A stretch of 64,000 bases of DNA, from the NCBI GenBank assembly GCA_903847205.1, contig CAINDA010000052.1, positions 1-64,000 on the forward strand, given 5' to 3'. The position numbers were made by a program, and so were the translations under genes. The DNA is from an uncultured Bacteroidota bacterium (GTDB taxonomy: Bacteria > Bacteroidota > Bacteroidia > 2-12-FULL-35-15). Shown one piece after another: positions 1-9,195 of the stretch (positions are counted from its first letter, which is position 1; each line of letters opens with the position of its first letter). The notes beneath the pieces are model-generated. The model was not told the DNA's origin and did no database searches. It saw only the letters and a program-made list of their open reading frames with translations.

Positions 1-135
1 GACTAAAAGTCTTTCTGCAACACTTGAAAAAATTGGTATTTGAGAACATATCATTTGTGATTACAACTTTAAAAATTTGTAGAAACTGAAAGTCTTGCAC
101 TGAAAGTGCATAGTTTCAACTAACGAACTGAAACA
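1..135 (+). other. Window edge: possible gene tail and stem-loop
   Basis: Bases 2-43 read as 13 sense codons and a TGA stop (TKSLSATLEKIGI), which may be the tail of a plus-strand gene cut by the window edge; it is too short to identify. Bases 82-117 form a two-part hairpin: outer arms GAAACT/AGTTTC and inner arms TGCACT/AGTGCA around a GAA loop. There is no T-run after it, so it is either an element in the leader of the OmpA-like gene or a small intergenic repeat. No TAnnTTTG promoter was seen. Confidence 0.35.
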
Positions 136-1398
136 ATGAAAAAGGCAATCCTAATTATTTTTATAACCGTAATTATTTCGGCAAATTTTTTATCTGCGCA
201 GAAAACAGAAACTGTTTATTATGAAATCGGCAAATCCGTCTTGTCCGAAAAAGCAAAAACCATGTTAAATAAAAGCTGCGAAAAAATCGATAACGTGCTG
301 CTGGTTCAAATAACCTTAATAGGTCATACAGATGGTGAAGGAGAACCTGCTTATAACGTAACATTATCAGAAAACAGAACAAAGGCGGTTAAAGAATATC
401 TGCTCTCAAAAGGAATTGATAAAGATAAAATTATAATGGAATTTTACGGCGGCGATAACGCTGTTGAAGAAAACGAGAATGGACAAACCCTTTCTCAAAA
501 CCGAAGAGTGGAGGTAATTATTGAAAATAAAGAAATTGTACGATCCGATATTTTCGAAAAATTTAATAAAGAATCCCAGGTATTTAATATTTCGGCAAAT
601 AAAAACAGCACTATAACCGGTGCGGAGGGAACAATAATCAAAATCCCTAAAAAATCTTTCGTAAAAAATAACGGAGAAGAAATTGATGGGGAAATTGAAA
701 TTAAATTAAAAGAATTTTATAAAAAATCAGATATCTTATCGGCAGATTTACCAACCCTCTCCGACAATAAAATATTAGAAACAGGCGGTATTATTTACAT
801 TTCGGCTAACTCATCCGGAGAAGAATTAAAATTAAAAGAAAAAGAAGAAATTGAAATTGAATTTGCCTTCAGAAAAAAAAACAATACAATGGAAACATTT
901 ACGGGCGAACGGCATCATAACCATATTAATTGGACCCAGCATTTATGGGTTCTGAAACGCAAAGAATCTCCCACCGATGATTGTATCGGGCAGGAGATTA
1001 CTTATACAGGTCATGATGTATCTTCAGATGCTGCCAAAACAGACAGAATGGTATTAAAATCATTCGAACTTGGATGGATCAATTGCGGCGGCGTATTAAA
1101 GTTCGAAAATAAAACTGATTTAACAGTTCAAATTGACACGGTATATGAGCCGGTTGTCAACCTTGTTTTTAAAGACATCAATGCAATAATGCCCGGCACT
1201 TATGAGAAGGGCGGAAAAATTAAATTTAATAATATTCCTCTTGGCCAAACAGCGTCGTTAGTTGCTTTCTGCATACTGAATGAGGAACCGTATTTTATTT
1301 CTAAAGAAATAGTAATAAGTAAAAACCAAAAAGAAAATTTAGATCTTATAAAAACAACGATAACCGAATTAAAAGAAGAGCTTCAAAAACTGAATTGA
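136..1398 (+). CDS. OmpA-family protein with N-terminal OmpA domain and unknown C-terminal region
   Basis: A secreted 420-residue protein. Residues 1-21 are a signal peptide (hydrophobic core, ending near LSA). Residues about 25-133 are an OmpA/MotB-type peptidoglycan-binding domain: GHTDGEG, then LSENR and SQNRRVEV, the positions that contact diaminopimelate in this family. The remaining 290 residues are not a beta-barrel. They include a stretch (about 148-245) with a pattern common in Bacteroidota envelope proteins (GTIIKIPKKSF, GEIEIKLKEFYKKSDIL, GGIIYI), whose function I do not know. The OmpA domain is N-terminal rather than in its usual C-terminal place. The likely role is a periplasmic protein tied to the cell wall. 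The ATG is at the start of a good signal peptide, so the start is secure. Confidence 0.85.
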   Translation: MKKAILIIFITVIISANFLSAQKTETVYYEIGKSVLSEKAKTMLNKSCEKIDNVLLVQITLIGHTDGEGEPAYNVTLSENRTKAVKEYLLSKGIDKDKIIMEFYGGDNAVEENENGQTLSQNRRVEVIIENKEIVRSDIFEKFNKESQVFNISANKNSTITGAEGTIIKIPKKSFVKNNGEEIDGEIEIKLKEFYKKSDILSADLPTLSDNKILETGGIIYISANSSGEELKLKEKEEIEIEFAFRKKNNTMETFTGERHHNHINWTQHLWVLKRKESPTDDCIGQEITYTGHDVSSDAAKTDRMVLKSFELGWINCGGVLKFENKTDLTVQIDTVYEPVVNLVFKDINAIMPGTYEKGGKIKFNNIPLGQTASLVAFCILNEEPYFISKEIVISKNQKENLDLIKTTITELKEELQKLN

Positions 1399-2040
1399 TA
1401 ATTTTATCAAATAAAATAGTACAAACACTAAGAGCCCGGTTAAATTTCGTTCACTCTTTTTACATGAGGCTCTCTGACAGGGTTTCAAACCCGGTTAGAG
1501 GTAAGGAAAACGTGGTTTAAATATCTAAACAAACTTCTAACGGAGCTTAAAGCCGAGTCAGGGTGCTGACAATAATTTCTGCTAAAATTATTTTTTGACA
1601 AAATTTAAACCGCTCTAAGCAAAAGAATACTTAAGCATTTCATAAATCAATCCCTATATCAGAAACACAATCTATTAAAGGGGTCCGCCTTCAAAAATCT
1701 GATCCTGACATTATCGCTATGGGAAATCACAAAAAAATGACTGAGCTGACAGAAACGGCTGAAGCATTTCAGCCGGAACTCGCAGAGTTTATGGAGGACG
1801 AAATATTTTCTTTCAATTTCAGAATCTGTATTCAGCATATGAGTTAAGAAAATTAAATCCACATTCTTTTTATGCTCGAAAAAAAGGCGGGGCAATAGTG
1901 GTTGAATTCAGGTATAGCTTCAGAAGCCAATGAAATGCTGCTTTGAAATATAATTGATTTCGATTTTTAAATTCAAATTTGCCTAAAAAACAAAGCAGTG
2001 TCAAAGCAATTTTAATTCGGGCGCTGTATGAAGACAGCTT
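1399..2040. other. Intergenic region without a clear gene
   Basis: This 640-base gap lies between two convergent genes. It holds a short plus-strand reading frame at 1719-1847 (42 codons from ATG, open upstream to about 1634 in the same frame), whose peptide begins MGNHKKMTELTET; I do not recognise it, and it could be a small gene or an eroded remnant. The word CCCGGTTA occurs twice (near 1435 and 1488), and GGGTTT/AAACCC form a small hairpin near 1480. No promoter or terminator of standard form was seen. Confidence 0.3.
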
Positions 2041-3396
2041 TTAACCGGAAGTATTAGTGATTTTTTTATAGTGTGCAAAGGCATTCAGTTTCACCGCTGT
2101 TTTTTTTGCTGCAATTAAATCAGCTATTTTCAGCACCTCTCCGGAAACCAACTCAGCAGAAAAATTTTTAGTTTTTATGCTGCCTTCATCAAGGTAAGTT
2201 ACCTGAATACCGTCATTGCTTTCAATGCCGGTTTTTTCATGAAATTCAATACAAATAACCTTATCGTAGGGGTACGCCTCCTTTGATTTAAAAAGGCGGG
2301 GCAGAAAATATTTTATTTCGATTCCATTAGAATAAAAATATATTTTTTTGAACCCTGAATTGGTAATAAAATAGCCTGCAACGGGCATGGTAATTGAAAA
2401 AAACACGAGGGTGCCGTTTCCTTTTTCCAGAAAGGCATTAATCAAAATCATTATCCAAAAACCCGCGGCAAATAAAAGCGCCAGGCTGTTTTTAACTGAT
2501 GTTCCCGATTCGTAAAACATCGGGTCTTGCAGCTGAAAGTCATTGTCCGCGCGCTGGGAGCCCTCCATCGCGAAATTTTTATTTTTATAAATTTCAAGAG
2601 GGTTTTGATTGAGCAAAATACACATGTGCTTAAAAACTTCAGGAAGCGCATTTTTAAACTCCATCGGTGATTCAAAAAAACACTCCACACTTACTGAAAA
2701 AAATTCATTGAAATTTGTGCCGCCGTATTCCCTGAAAAATGAAGGCTGATGATTTCTTAATTTATTAAATTCCTCCATGGCCACCATGTGCCATTTGTCA
2801 AGGTATTGCGCAAAGAATGCATCATACGCTTCTCCTTTGAATTTATCGAAACGAAGGGCATGAGCCATTTCGTGAAGGCCAAGGTTATAATTATCATGCG
2901 GTTTATTGTAGCCGTCAATAAAATTATTCCACGACAGTACAATGGCCCCGTTCAAATTTGCTTCGCCTTTATGATACAGATGGTCGTATTTCGAATAATA
3001 TTCTTTCGGGTAAACAAATATTTTGGGGAACGTTTCTAGCAAATACTCTTCTAAACCAAATGTTAATTGAACAGCGCAAGCGGAAATTAAAACAACAACC
3101 TCCTCAGTAAGCAGCATCCCGCCCGAGGCTACAAATTCCTTGTTGATAAGGAAATGGACAGTGCGTTTCAAAAATCGTTTTTTTTCCAAATCATTCAGGT
3201 TCTGAAAATATTGAAACTTATTCTCCAGAATGCTTTCCGCATCTTTTACATCTATTTTGCTGAATAAATATTTATCGGCAGCCGATTCCATAACTCTCCC
3301 CCACAGCCGCTTTGCCAGGTAATAAAGTCCGTAGATAGGGGTAAAAAGAACAGCTGCGGTAAGTATTAAAATACCCATAGCTAATAAGGAGTTCAA
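2041..3396 (-). CDS. Membrane-anchored M90 (MtfA-type) zinc metallopeptidase
   Basis: A 451-residue protein with a hydrophobic N-terminus (residues 4-28) and a second hydrophobic hairpin near 300-345. The central part matches the MtfA/DgsA-anti-repressor peptidase family: HEMAH at 175-179 is the HExxH zinc motif, and NEFFSVSVECFFE about 55 residues later supplies the expected downstream Glu ligand. MtfA of E. coli is a soluble aminopeptidase that acts on the Mlc repressor; this copy has membrane segments at both ends and an extra C-terminal domain of about 100 residues, so its substrate may differ. A TAnnTTTG element lies 22 bases upstream of the start. The gene is a single unit, divergent from the AsmA-like gene. 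Confidence 0.85.
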   Translation of the reverse strand: MNSLLAMGILILTAAVLFTPIYGLYYLAKRLWGRVMESAADKYLFSKIDVKDAESILENKFQYFQNLNDLEKKRFLKRTVHFLINKEFVASGGMLLTEEVVVLISACAVQLTFGLEEYLLETFPKIFVYPKEYYSKYDHLYHKGEANLNGAIVLSWNNFIDGYNKPHDNYNLGLHEMAHALRFDKFKGEAYDAFFAQYLDKWHMVAMEEFNKLRNHQPSFFREYGGTNFNEFFSVSVECFFESPMEFKNALPEVFKHMCILLNQNPLEIYKNKNFAMEGSQRADNDFQLQDPMFYESGTSVKNSLALLFAAGFWIMILINAFLEKGNGTLVFFSITMPVAGYFITNSGFKKIYFYSNGIEIKYFLPRLFKSKEAYPYDKVICIEFHEKTGIESNDGIQVTYLDEGSIKTKNFSAELVSGEVLKIADLIAAKKTAVKLNAFAHYKKITNTSG

Positions 3397-3418
3397 TGCT
3401 GTTTAATTTAGTTGGTTG

Positions 3419-3426
3419 CAAAAATA
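3419..3426 (-). promoter_or_regulatory. Bacteroidota -7 element for the M90 peptidase
   Basis: On the minus strand this reads TATTTTTG, a perfect match to the Bacteroidota TAnnTTTG element. It ends 22 bases before the ATG at 3396, giving a leader of roughly 15 bases. Confidence 0.6.
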
Positions 3427-3561
3427 ACAAATATGGAATGCTTGCCGCACCAGCAAACTATAAAATAAACTTATCCACTTTGCGTTTTTAATAACATCTG
3501 TAAAAAATGCAAAAGCTGTGAGTGTTTTTTGCAAACTTTGGTGTATAACTGCCGCCCTCAA

Positions 3562-6222
3562 ATGAATGATGAAAACAGCGTAAAACCGCAGCAGCCTTCT
3601 GAAAAAAAATCTCCATTGATATTTCGCATTCTTTGGCGCATCCTCATTTTCTTTTTTATTCTTTTTACTGCTGCCGGCATCGGGGCGTTTATTATTGGCC
3701 ATTATTACAAAGATCAGGTAAAAGAATACGTGATAGGCGAACTGAATAAAAAGCTGAACACACAAATTATCATCGAGGGCAGAGATATCGATTTTACAGT
3801 ACTTAAAAACTTCCCATACGCATCTGTTGATTTTAAAAACGTGAAAGCCCTGGATGCCGGAGCAGGCAAAAACAAAGACACGTTATTTAAAGCCGGTAAA
3901 ATTTCATTTCAATTTAACCTGGTGGATGTTTTCAAAAAAAATTATCATATAAAAAAAATTGAAATTGATAATTCCGATTTAGAGATCCGCATCGACAAAA
4001 ACGGCAGGGACAACTATCATTTCTGGAAAGAATCAGCTGATACAAGCAATACCGCCTTTTCATTCGCATTGGAAAAAATCGTATTAAAAAAAATACATCT
4101 TTTCTATAAAAATGCGAAAGACAGGCAGAGCATTGATGCGTTGGTTAACAAAAGTTCTATTTCCGGCAAATTTTCAAATGCAAATCATTCACTGAAAACC
4201 GTAAGTGATATACTGGTAAATCAAATCAAAATTGATAAGACTTCTTTTCTGCAAAAAAAAAACATTCACGCCGAACTGGCTTTAGATGTTGACAATTCAA
4301 TATCGTCATACAAAATAAACGACGGCAGAATTAAAATCGAAAATTTATTATTTGAGGTGTTCGGGAGTTTAATTAATTCCAACAGGGCGGTTGTAAACTT
4401 CGGCATCCGCGGTAAGGATATGGATATAAAATCTGTACTCTCGTTAATTCCCAATCAGTACAAAGGAAAAATAAATGATTATGAAAGCAGCGGCGAGTTT
4501 TATTTCAATGCCGCAGTGCAGGGAAGTTTTTCGGAAAACAGCATGCCGCAAGTTAAAGCGGATTTTGGAATTAAAAATGCTGACATCACTCAGGTGAAAG
4601 AGAATATTGTTCTGCATCATGTAAATTTAAAAGGCCGTTATTCTAACGGAAATAAAGCGGCAAACGAAAGTTCTCTCTTAGAATTAATTCCTTTTTCAGG
4701 AGAAATTAATAAAGGTGCTTTTTCAGGAGAACTCTCACTTCATAACCTCGACAATCCTTCTATTTCAGCCAAAATAAAAGCCGATATCGGTCTGGAGGAA
4801 CTGCAGCGTTTTGTAAAAATTGATACCATTGAAACCATTTCAGGACAGCTGAAAATGGATGCTTCATTCACCGGCGATGGAAAAGAACTTAGCAGCAATA
4901 ATTATCAGAACATAACAGCTAAAGGCGATTTATCTATTGCAGACGCAAATATAAAATTGAAAAATAACAAACTGGTTTTTGCCGGTCTTAACGGAGTATT
5001 CAAATTCGATGATAATGATTTGGAAGTACATGAATTTACCGGCAAAGTTTCCAGCAGCGACTTTGAACTGAAAGGGTTTTTCAGAAACGTAATCGGCTTC
5101 GCCTTGAAGGGAAATCAAGACATAACAATTGATGCATCATTGCATTCAAAAACCATTAACCTGGATGAACTGCTTGCAGATAAGGAGGAGGATGCCAAGG
5201 TCAGCAGTAAATACAAACTGAAATTTTCTGAACATATAAATGTGAATCTGAACAGCGAAATTCAGCATGCAGTATTCAGGAAATTCGAAGCGGCGAACAT
5301 AAAAGGGCTTATTCAGCTCAACGATAAAAAGCTGGTGCTTGATCCAATAACATTTTCGACTATGAATGGAAGCATCACCACCAGCGGCTTAGTGGATGGC
5401 AGTGATTCAACAAAATTATTAGTTACCTGCTTTTCGGAAATAAAAGAAATAAATATCACTAAAATGTTTACCGAATTCGAAAATTTCGGACAGAGTGCAA
5501 TTACAGATAAAAACATAAAAGGTATAGCTGCCGCTAAAATTCAATTTGCTTCTATCCTCAGCCCAGAGCTGGAAATGGATATGGATAAGCTTTATGGAGG
5601 AATTGATATAACAATTGAAAACGGCGGCCTCGACAATGTTGAATCTTTTAAGAGCCTGTCGCGTTTTATAGACTTGAAAGAGCTTTCGTCCATACGTTTC
5701 GCCACGCTTAAAAATCAATTTGAAATAAAAAAGCAGGTAATTATGTTTCCTAAAATGGAAATTAAATCGAATGCAGTTAATATAATGGCTTCCGGAACGC
5801 ATACTTTTAATAATGATATTAATTATAAAATAAAATTATCTTTAAACGAACTGCTTTCTAAAAAGGCCAAGAACGCTAAGAAAGAAAACAATGAATTTGG
5901 CGAAGAGGCTGATGACGGGCTCGGCCGGACCAATATTTTTTTATCGATGACAGGAACAGTTGACAAACCCATAATAAAATATGACTCGAGAAGCGCAGTG
6001 CAGAATGTAAAGCAGGACTTGAAAGTAGAAAAACAAAAATTAAAAAAAATATTAAAAGACGAGTTCGGTCTTTTCAAAAAAGATACCGCCTTGAACCTGC
6101 TGCATACCTCTCCTAAGGAGGATAACACTAAATTTATAATAAAGTGGAACGATGCTGATAAAAAAGAGGATAAGAAGAATGTACTTCAAAAACCAAAAAA
6201 AGAAGAGCCTGATGATTTTTAA
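3562..6222 (+). CDS. AsmA-like outer-membrane biogenesis protein
   Basis: A large protein of 886 residues from this start. A hydrophilic head with prolines is followed by one membrane helix (about residues 20-42, IFFFILFTAAGIGAFIIGHYY) and a very long beta-rich region of the AsmA/TamB/YhdP type, with the typical opening (ELNKKLNTQIIIEGRDIDFTVL). Family members are bridge-like proteins held in the inner membrane that are linked to lipid traffic to the outer membrane. The tail is lysine-rich and polar. An in-frame ATG lies 33 bases upstream (3529), but it adds an unlikely peptide; the ATG at 3562 begins MNDENS, right before the charged head, and is preferred. Plus-strand genes for a histidine kinase, hemW and a cyclase follow; co-transcription is possible for the kinase (90-base gap). 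Confidence 0.8.
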   Translation: MNDENSVKPQQPSEKKSPLIFRILWRILIFFFILFTAAGIGAFIIGHYYKDQVKEYVIGELNKKLNTQIIIEGRDIDFTVLKNFPYASVDFKNVKALDAGAGKNKDTLFKAGKISFQFNLVDVFKKNYHIKKIEIDNSDLEIRIDKNGRDNYHFWKESADTSNTAFSFALEKIVLKKIHLFYKNAKDRQSIDALVNKSSISGKFSNANHSLKTVSDILVNQIKIDKTSFLQKKNIHAELALDVDNSISSYKINDGRIKIENLLFEVFGSLINSNRAVVNFGIRGKDMDIKSVLSLIPNQYKGKINDYESSGEFYFNAAVQGSFSENSMPQVKADFGIKNADITQVKENIVLHHVNLKGRYSNGNKAANESSLLELIPFSGEINKGAFSGELSLHNLDNPSISAKIKADIGLEELQRFVKIDTIETISGQLKMDASFTGDGKELSSNNYQNITAKGDLSIADANIKLKNNKLVFAGLNGVFKFDDNDLEVHEFTGKVSSSDFELKGFFRNVIGFALKGNQDITIDASLHSKTINLDELLADKEEDAKVSSKYKLKFSEHINVNLNSEIQHAVFRKFEAANIKGLIQLNDKKLVLDPITFSTMNGSITTSGLVDGSDSTKLLVTCFSEIKEINITKMFTEFENFGQSAITDKNIKGIAAAKIQFASILSPELEMDMDKLYGGIDITIENGGLDNVESFKSLSRFIDLKELSSIRFATLKNQFEIKKQVIMFPKMEIKSNAVNIMASGTHTFNNDINYKIKLSLNELLSKKAKNAKKENNEFGEEADDGLGRTNIFLSMTGTVDKPIIKYDSRSAVQNVKQDLKVEKQKLKKILKDEFGLFKKDTALNLLHTSPKEDNTKFIIKWNDADKKEDKKNVLQKPKKEEPDDF

Positions 6223-6312
6223 ATTTCGAATCAAATACTCCTGCTCAGCCGATGGGGAGCAATTCCAATAAAAAGCATTAAATTCGCATTTCACAATCAA
6301 GAGAATCCCCTG

Positions 6313-7815
6313 GTGAGCATTTATTCAAAAAAACAACAATGGAAATTATGGCTGTTTATGACGGCCGTGTTTATTGTGGGTCTCACATTGTGGTACACCA
6401 ATCTGCTTGTAAATAAAATTGCCCAGGATGAACGCAAAAAAGTAAAATTATGGGCGGGCGCTGTTCAGAAAAAAGCCAATCTTGTAAAATACACCAATGA
6501 ATTATTTAATAAAATAAAAACCGAAGAGCGCAAAAAAGTTGAACTGTGGGCAGAAGCAACAAAGCAGCTGTCGAAAGATTTAAGCGATTACGGTTTTGTT
6601 TTAAAGGTAGTATCTGATAACACTACTGTACCGGTAATACTCGCCGATGAAAACGGAACACCTATTACCTCGCGGAATTTAGATCCTCTGAAAGAAAAAG
6701 ACAAAGCATATCTGGAATCGCAGATGCAAGCTATGCGGGCTATGCAGGAACCTATTGAAATAAACATCTATAAAGGTCATAAAAATTATTTATACTACAA
6801 GGACTCTAAACTTTTTTCAGAATTAAAAATTGTTCTTGATGATTTGGTGAAATCATTTATTTCTGAAGTAGCCGTAAATTCTGCTTCAGTACCGGTTATT
6901 TATACCGACTCCACAAAAATAAATGTAATCGCTTCAGGCAATATCGATTCCATAAAAATAAAAGATCCTGAATATTTAAAAGCAACGATAGCCTCCATGG
7001 CGTCACAAAATCACCCGATTGAAGTTGAGTTTGGCGATGGAAGCAAGAGCTACATTTTTTACCACGAATCTATTCTATTGACCCAATTCAAATATTACCC
7101 TTATGTGATGTTTGGCATTATCGGCTTATTTTTATTTGTAGCCTATTTATTATTCAGCACCGCACGCAAGGCAGAGCAGAACCAGGTTTGGGTAGGTATG
7201 GCAAAAGAAACCGCACATCAGCTTGGCACGCCTCTTTCCGCTTTAATTGCATGGCTGGAATATTTAAAATCAACAGGCCTGGATGCCAGTACGGCTTCTG
7301 AAATCGAAAAAGATATTAAACGCCTTGAAACTATCACGGAACGTTTTTCAAAAATCGGTTCTGCTCCCAAATTGGTTAAAGCTGATTTAGTGGGTGTGTT
7401 AAATGAATCGATGAATTATATTAAATCGCGGACTTCTAAAAACGTAGTATTTACGCTGGATACAGGTAATCAAAAAGAGGTAACGGCACAGTTAAATATT
7501 CCTTTGTTCGAATGGGTAATTGAAAATCTCTGCAAAAATGCTGTGGATGCTATGGTCGGCAACGGCGCAATTACAATTACTCTCACGGATCAAACACAGT
7601 TTGTTTATATTGATATAACCGACACAGGAAAAGGAATTCCGAAATCGAAATATAAAACTGTTTTTGAGCCGGGCTTTACCACAAAGCAGCGTGGCTGGGG
7701 CCTTGGTTTATCCCTCAGCAAGCGGATTATAGAAAATTACCATTCAGGCGAAATATTTGTAAAAAGCTCTGAAATTGATAAAGGAACAACGTTTAGAATA
7801 GTATTGAACAAATAA
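6313..7815 (+). CDS. Sensor histidine kinase with duplicated sensor module
   Basis: A 500-residue inner-membrane kinase with GTG start. One helix at about 12-32, a periplasmic region at 33-260, and a second helix at 263-283. The kinase core follows: H-box AKETAHQLGTPLSAL with the phospho-accepting His302, N-box ENLCKNAVDAM, G1 DTGKGIP, and G2 GWGLGLSLS. The periplasmic part looks duplicated. The segment TNLLVNKIAQDERKKVKLWA (30-49) resembles TNELFNKIKTEERKKVELWA (61-80), and the block starting VPVILADENG (106) resembles the block starting VPVIYTDSTK (193). There is no response regulator gene nearby, so its partner is elsewhere. The ligand is unknown. Similar kinases in Bacteroidota may share the duplication; I cannot check this here. 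Confidence 0.88.
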   Translation: MSIYSKKQQWKLWLFMTAVFIVGLTLWYTNLLVNKIAQDERKKVKLWAGAVQKKANLVKYTNELFNKIKTEERKKVELWAEATKQLSKDLSDYGFVLKVVSDNTTVPVILADENGTPITSRNLDPLKEKDKAYLESQMQAMRAMQEPIEINIYKGHKNYLYYKDSKLFSELKIVLDDLVKSFISEVAVNSASVPVIYTDSTKINVIASGNIDSIKIKDPEYLKATIASMASQNHPIEVEFGDGSKSYIFYHESILLTQFKYYPYVMFGIIGLFLFVAYLLFSTARKAEQNQVWVGMAKETAHQLGTPLSALIAWLEYLKSTGLDASTASEIEKDIKRLETITERFSKIGSAPKLVKADLVGVLNESMNYIKSRTSKNVVFTLDTGNQKEVTAQLNIPLFEWVIENLCKNAVDAMVGNGAITITLTDQTQFVYIDITDTGKGIPKSKYKTVFEPGFTTKQRGWGLGLSLSKRIIENYHSGEIFVKSSEIDKGTTFRIVLNK

Positions 7816-7820
7816 AAATA

Positions 7821-7915
7821 TGTCATCCCGAAAGGCTTTTCGCCGGAAGGTTTCTTATTCAGCGCAGCAATATTTTTTATCATAACAAGATCCCTCACAA
7901 AAGTTCGGGATGACA
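7821..7915. repeat. Intergenic element with 12-bp terminal inverted repeats
   Basis: Bases 7821-7832 (TGTCATCCCGAA) are the exact inverse of 7904-7915 (TTCGGGATGACA), enclosing 71 bases. The right 32 bases (7884-7915) recur exactly, in opposite orientation, at 24188-24219. It lies between the kinase and hemW. Its end supplies an ATG at 7910 that is in frame with hemW, so automated calling would begin hemW inside the repeat. It may be a small non-autonomous mobile element or a bidirectional hairpin; no transposase is nearby. Confidence 0.7.
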
Positions 7916-7933
7916 CAAGCAGAGCGAAACTTA

Positions 7934-9109
7934 ATGGCAGGCATTTATATTCATATCCCTTTCTGCAAGCAGGCCTGCTATTACTGCGATTTTCATTTTT
8001 CTACTTCGCTGAATAACAAAGATGCTTTTTTGAAAGCATTGAAAAAAGAAATAGAGATGCAGAAAAATTATCTTGCCACTATTTCTAATGCTGAGAAACA
8101 GACAGAGATTTCAACCATTTATTTCGGAGGCGGAACCCCCTCAATGCTTTCTCAGTCAGAATTGATGGGACTTATAGAAACGCTCCATAAATATTTTAAA
8201 ATTTCTCCGGATGCTGAAATCACATTAGAAGCTAATCCGGATGATTTAACATCCTTGAAAATTAAGGAACTCAAAAACACCCCCGTCAATCGTTTAAGCA
8301 TCGGGATACAAAGTTTTTTCGATGAAGATTTAAAATCGATGAACCGCGTTCACAATTCGCAGGAAGCATTGTCGGCCGTCAAAGCCTCTCAGGATAAAGG
8401 TTTTGAAAACATTACTATCGATTTGATTTATGGAATCCCTTCACTTACAAATCAAAAATGGAAACAGAATCTGCGTACAGCTTTTGATCTGGAGGTAAAA
8501 CATATTTCGTCATACTGCCTCACAGTGGAGCCCAAAACAGCATTAGCGCATTTGGTAAAAGAAGGAAAAATAAAAAATGTTGATGAACAGCAGAGTGCTG
8601 AACAGTTTGAAATAATGCTGGATGAAATGCGGAAAAATAATTTTCTGCAGTATGAAATTTCTAATTTCTGCAAAGACAATTTTTTCTCCCGTCACAATAC
8701 TAATTATTGGTTAAAAGAAACCTACCTTGGTCTTGGGCCTTCCGCACATTCATTCAACGGAAACACCCGCCAATGGAATATCTCCAACAACGCTCTTTAT
8801 ATCCAGTCGCTCGAAAAAAATAAATTAAATTTTGAAGAGGAAATATTAACTGAACAGCAGCAGTACAACGAATATATTTTAACATCGCTGCGCACTATGT
8901 GGGGAACAGACTTGAGTTACATAGAGAAGTATTTCGGGAAAGATTATTTATCATACTGTGTTAATGAATCAGAAAAATATATCCTGCAGGGAGATATTAA
9001 GGAAGAGGAAAATAAATTATTTTTAACAGATAAAGGAAAACTGTTTGCGGATAAAATTGCAGGAGATTTGTTTGAAATTAATAAAAAAGATGCGAAGACG
9101 AAGACCTGA
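7934..9109 (+). CDS. hemW: HemW, radical SAM heme chaperone
   Basis: A radical SAM protein of 391 residues, related to coproporphyrinogen III dehydrogenase HemN but of the HemW type, which binds heme and passes it to respiratory proteins. The start MAGIYIHIPFC leads directly into the iron-sulfur motif CKQACYYCDFHF (CxxxCxxC at 11, 15 and 18). This is the short cluster motif of HemW; HemN carries one more cysteine. IYFGGGTPSML and the SIGIQSF motif of the family follow. An upstream ATG at 7910 is in frame, but it lies in an inverted repeat and adds eight residues not typical of the family, so 7934 is preferred. The stop codon is inside a perfect palindrome. Confidence 0.93.
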   Translation: MAGIYIHIPFCKQACYYCDFHFSTSLNNKDAFLKALKKEIEMQKNYLATISNAEKQTEISTIYFGGGTPSMLSQSELMGLIETLHKYFKISPDAEITLEANPDDLTSLKIKELKNTPVNRLSIGIQSFFDEDLKSMNRVHNSQEALSAVKASQDKGFENITIDLIYGIPSLTNQKWKQNLRTAFDLEVKHISSYCLTVEPKTALAHLVKEGKIKNVDEQQSAEQFEIMLDEMRKNNFLQYEISNFCKDNFFSRHNTNYWLKETYLGLGPSAHSFNGNTRQWNISNNALYIQSLEKNKLNFEEEILTEQQQYNEYILTSLRTMWGTDLSYIEKYFGKDYLSYCVNESEKYILQGDIKEEENKLFLTDKGKLFADKIAGDLFEINKKDAKTKT

Positions 9110-9132
9110 CAGGTTTTAAAACCTGTCAGGTC
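9103..9132. repeat. Perfect 30-bp palindrome overlapping the hemW stop
   Basis: GACCTGACAGGTTTT is followed directly by its exact reverse complement, 15 bp per arm with no spacer. The TGA stop of hemW (9107-9109) lies inside the left arm, so the last sense codons of hemW come from the element. It could act as a terminator or mark an inserted repeat. From memory, similar ACCTGACAGGT palindromes are frequent between genes in Bacteroidota, but I cannot verify that here. Confidence 0.75.
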
Positions 9133-9195
9133 TAAATTCATTACGACTTTTATAAAAACAATTCCAGTCTATCATAATCCAAAAACTGAATTTAA

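Noticed and set aside
3403-3765. 120-codon minus-strand frame between the M90 and AsmA-like genes
   Set aside because: It overlaps the start of the AsmA-like gene on the other strand, has no recognisable domain, and would have to share the promoter region of the M90 gene.
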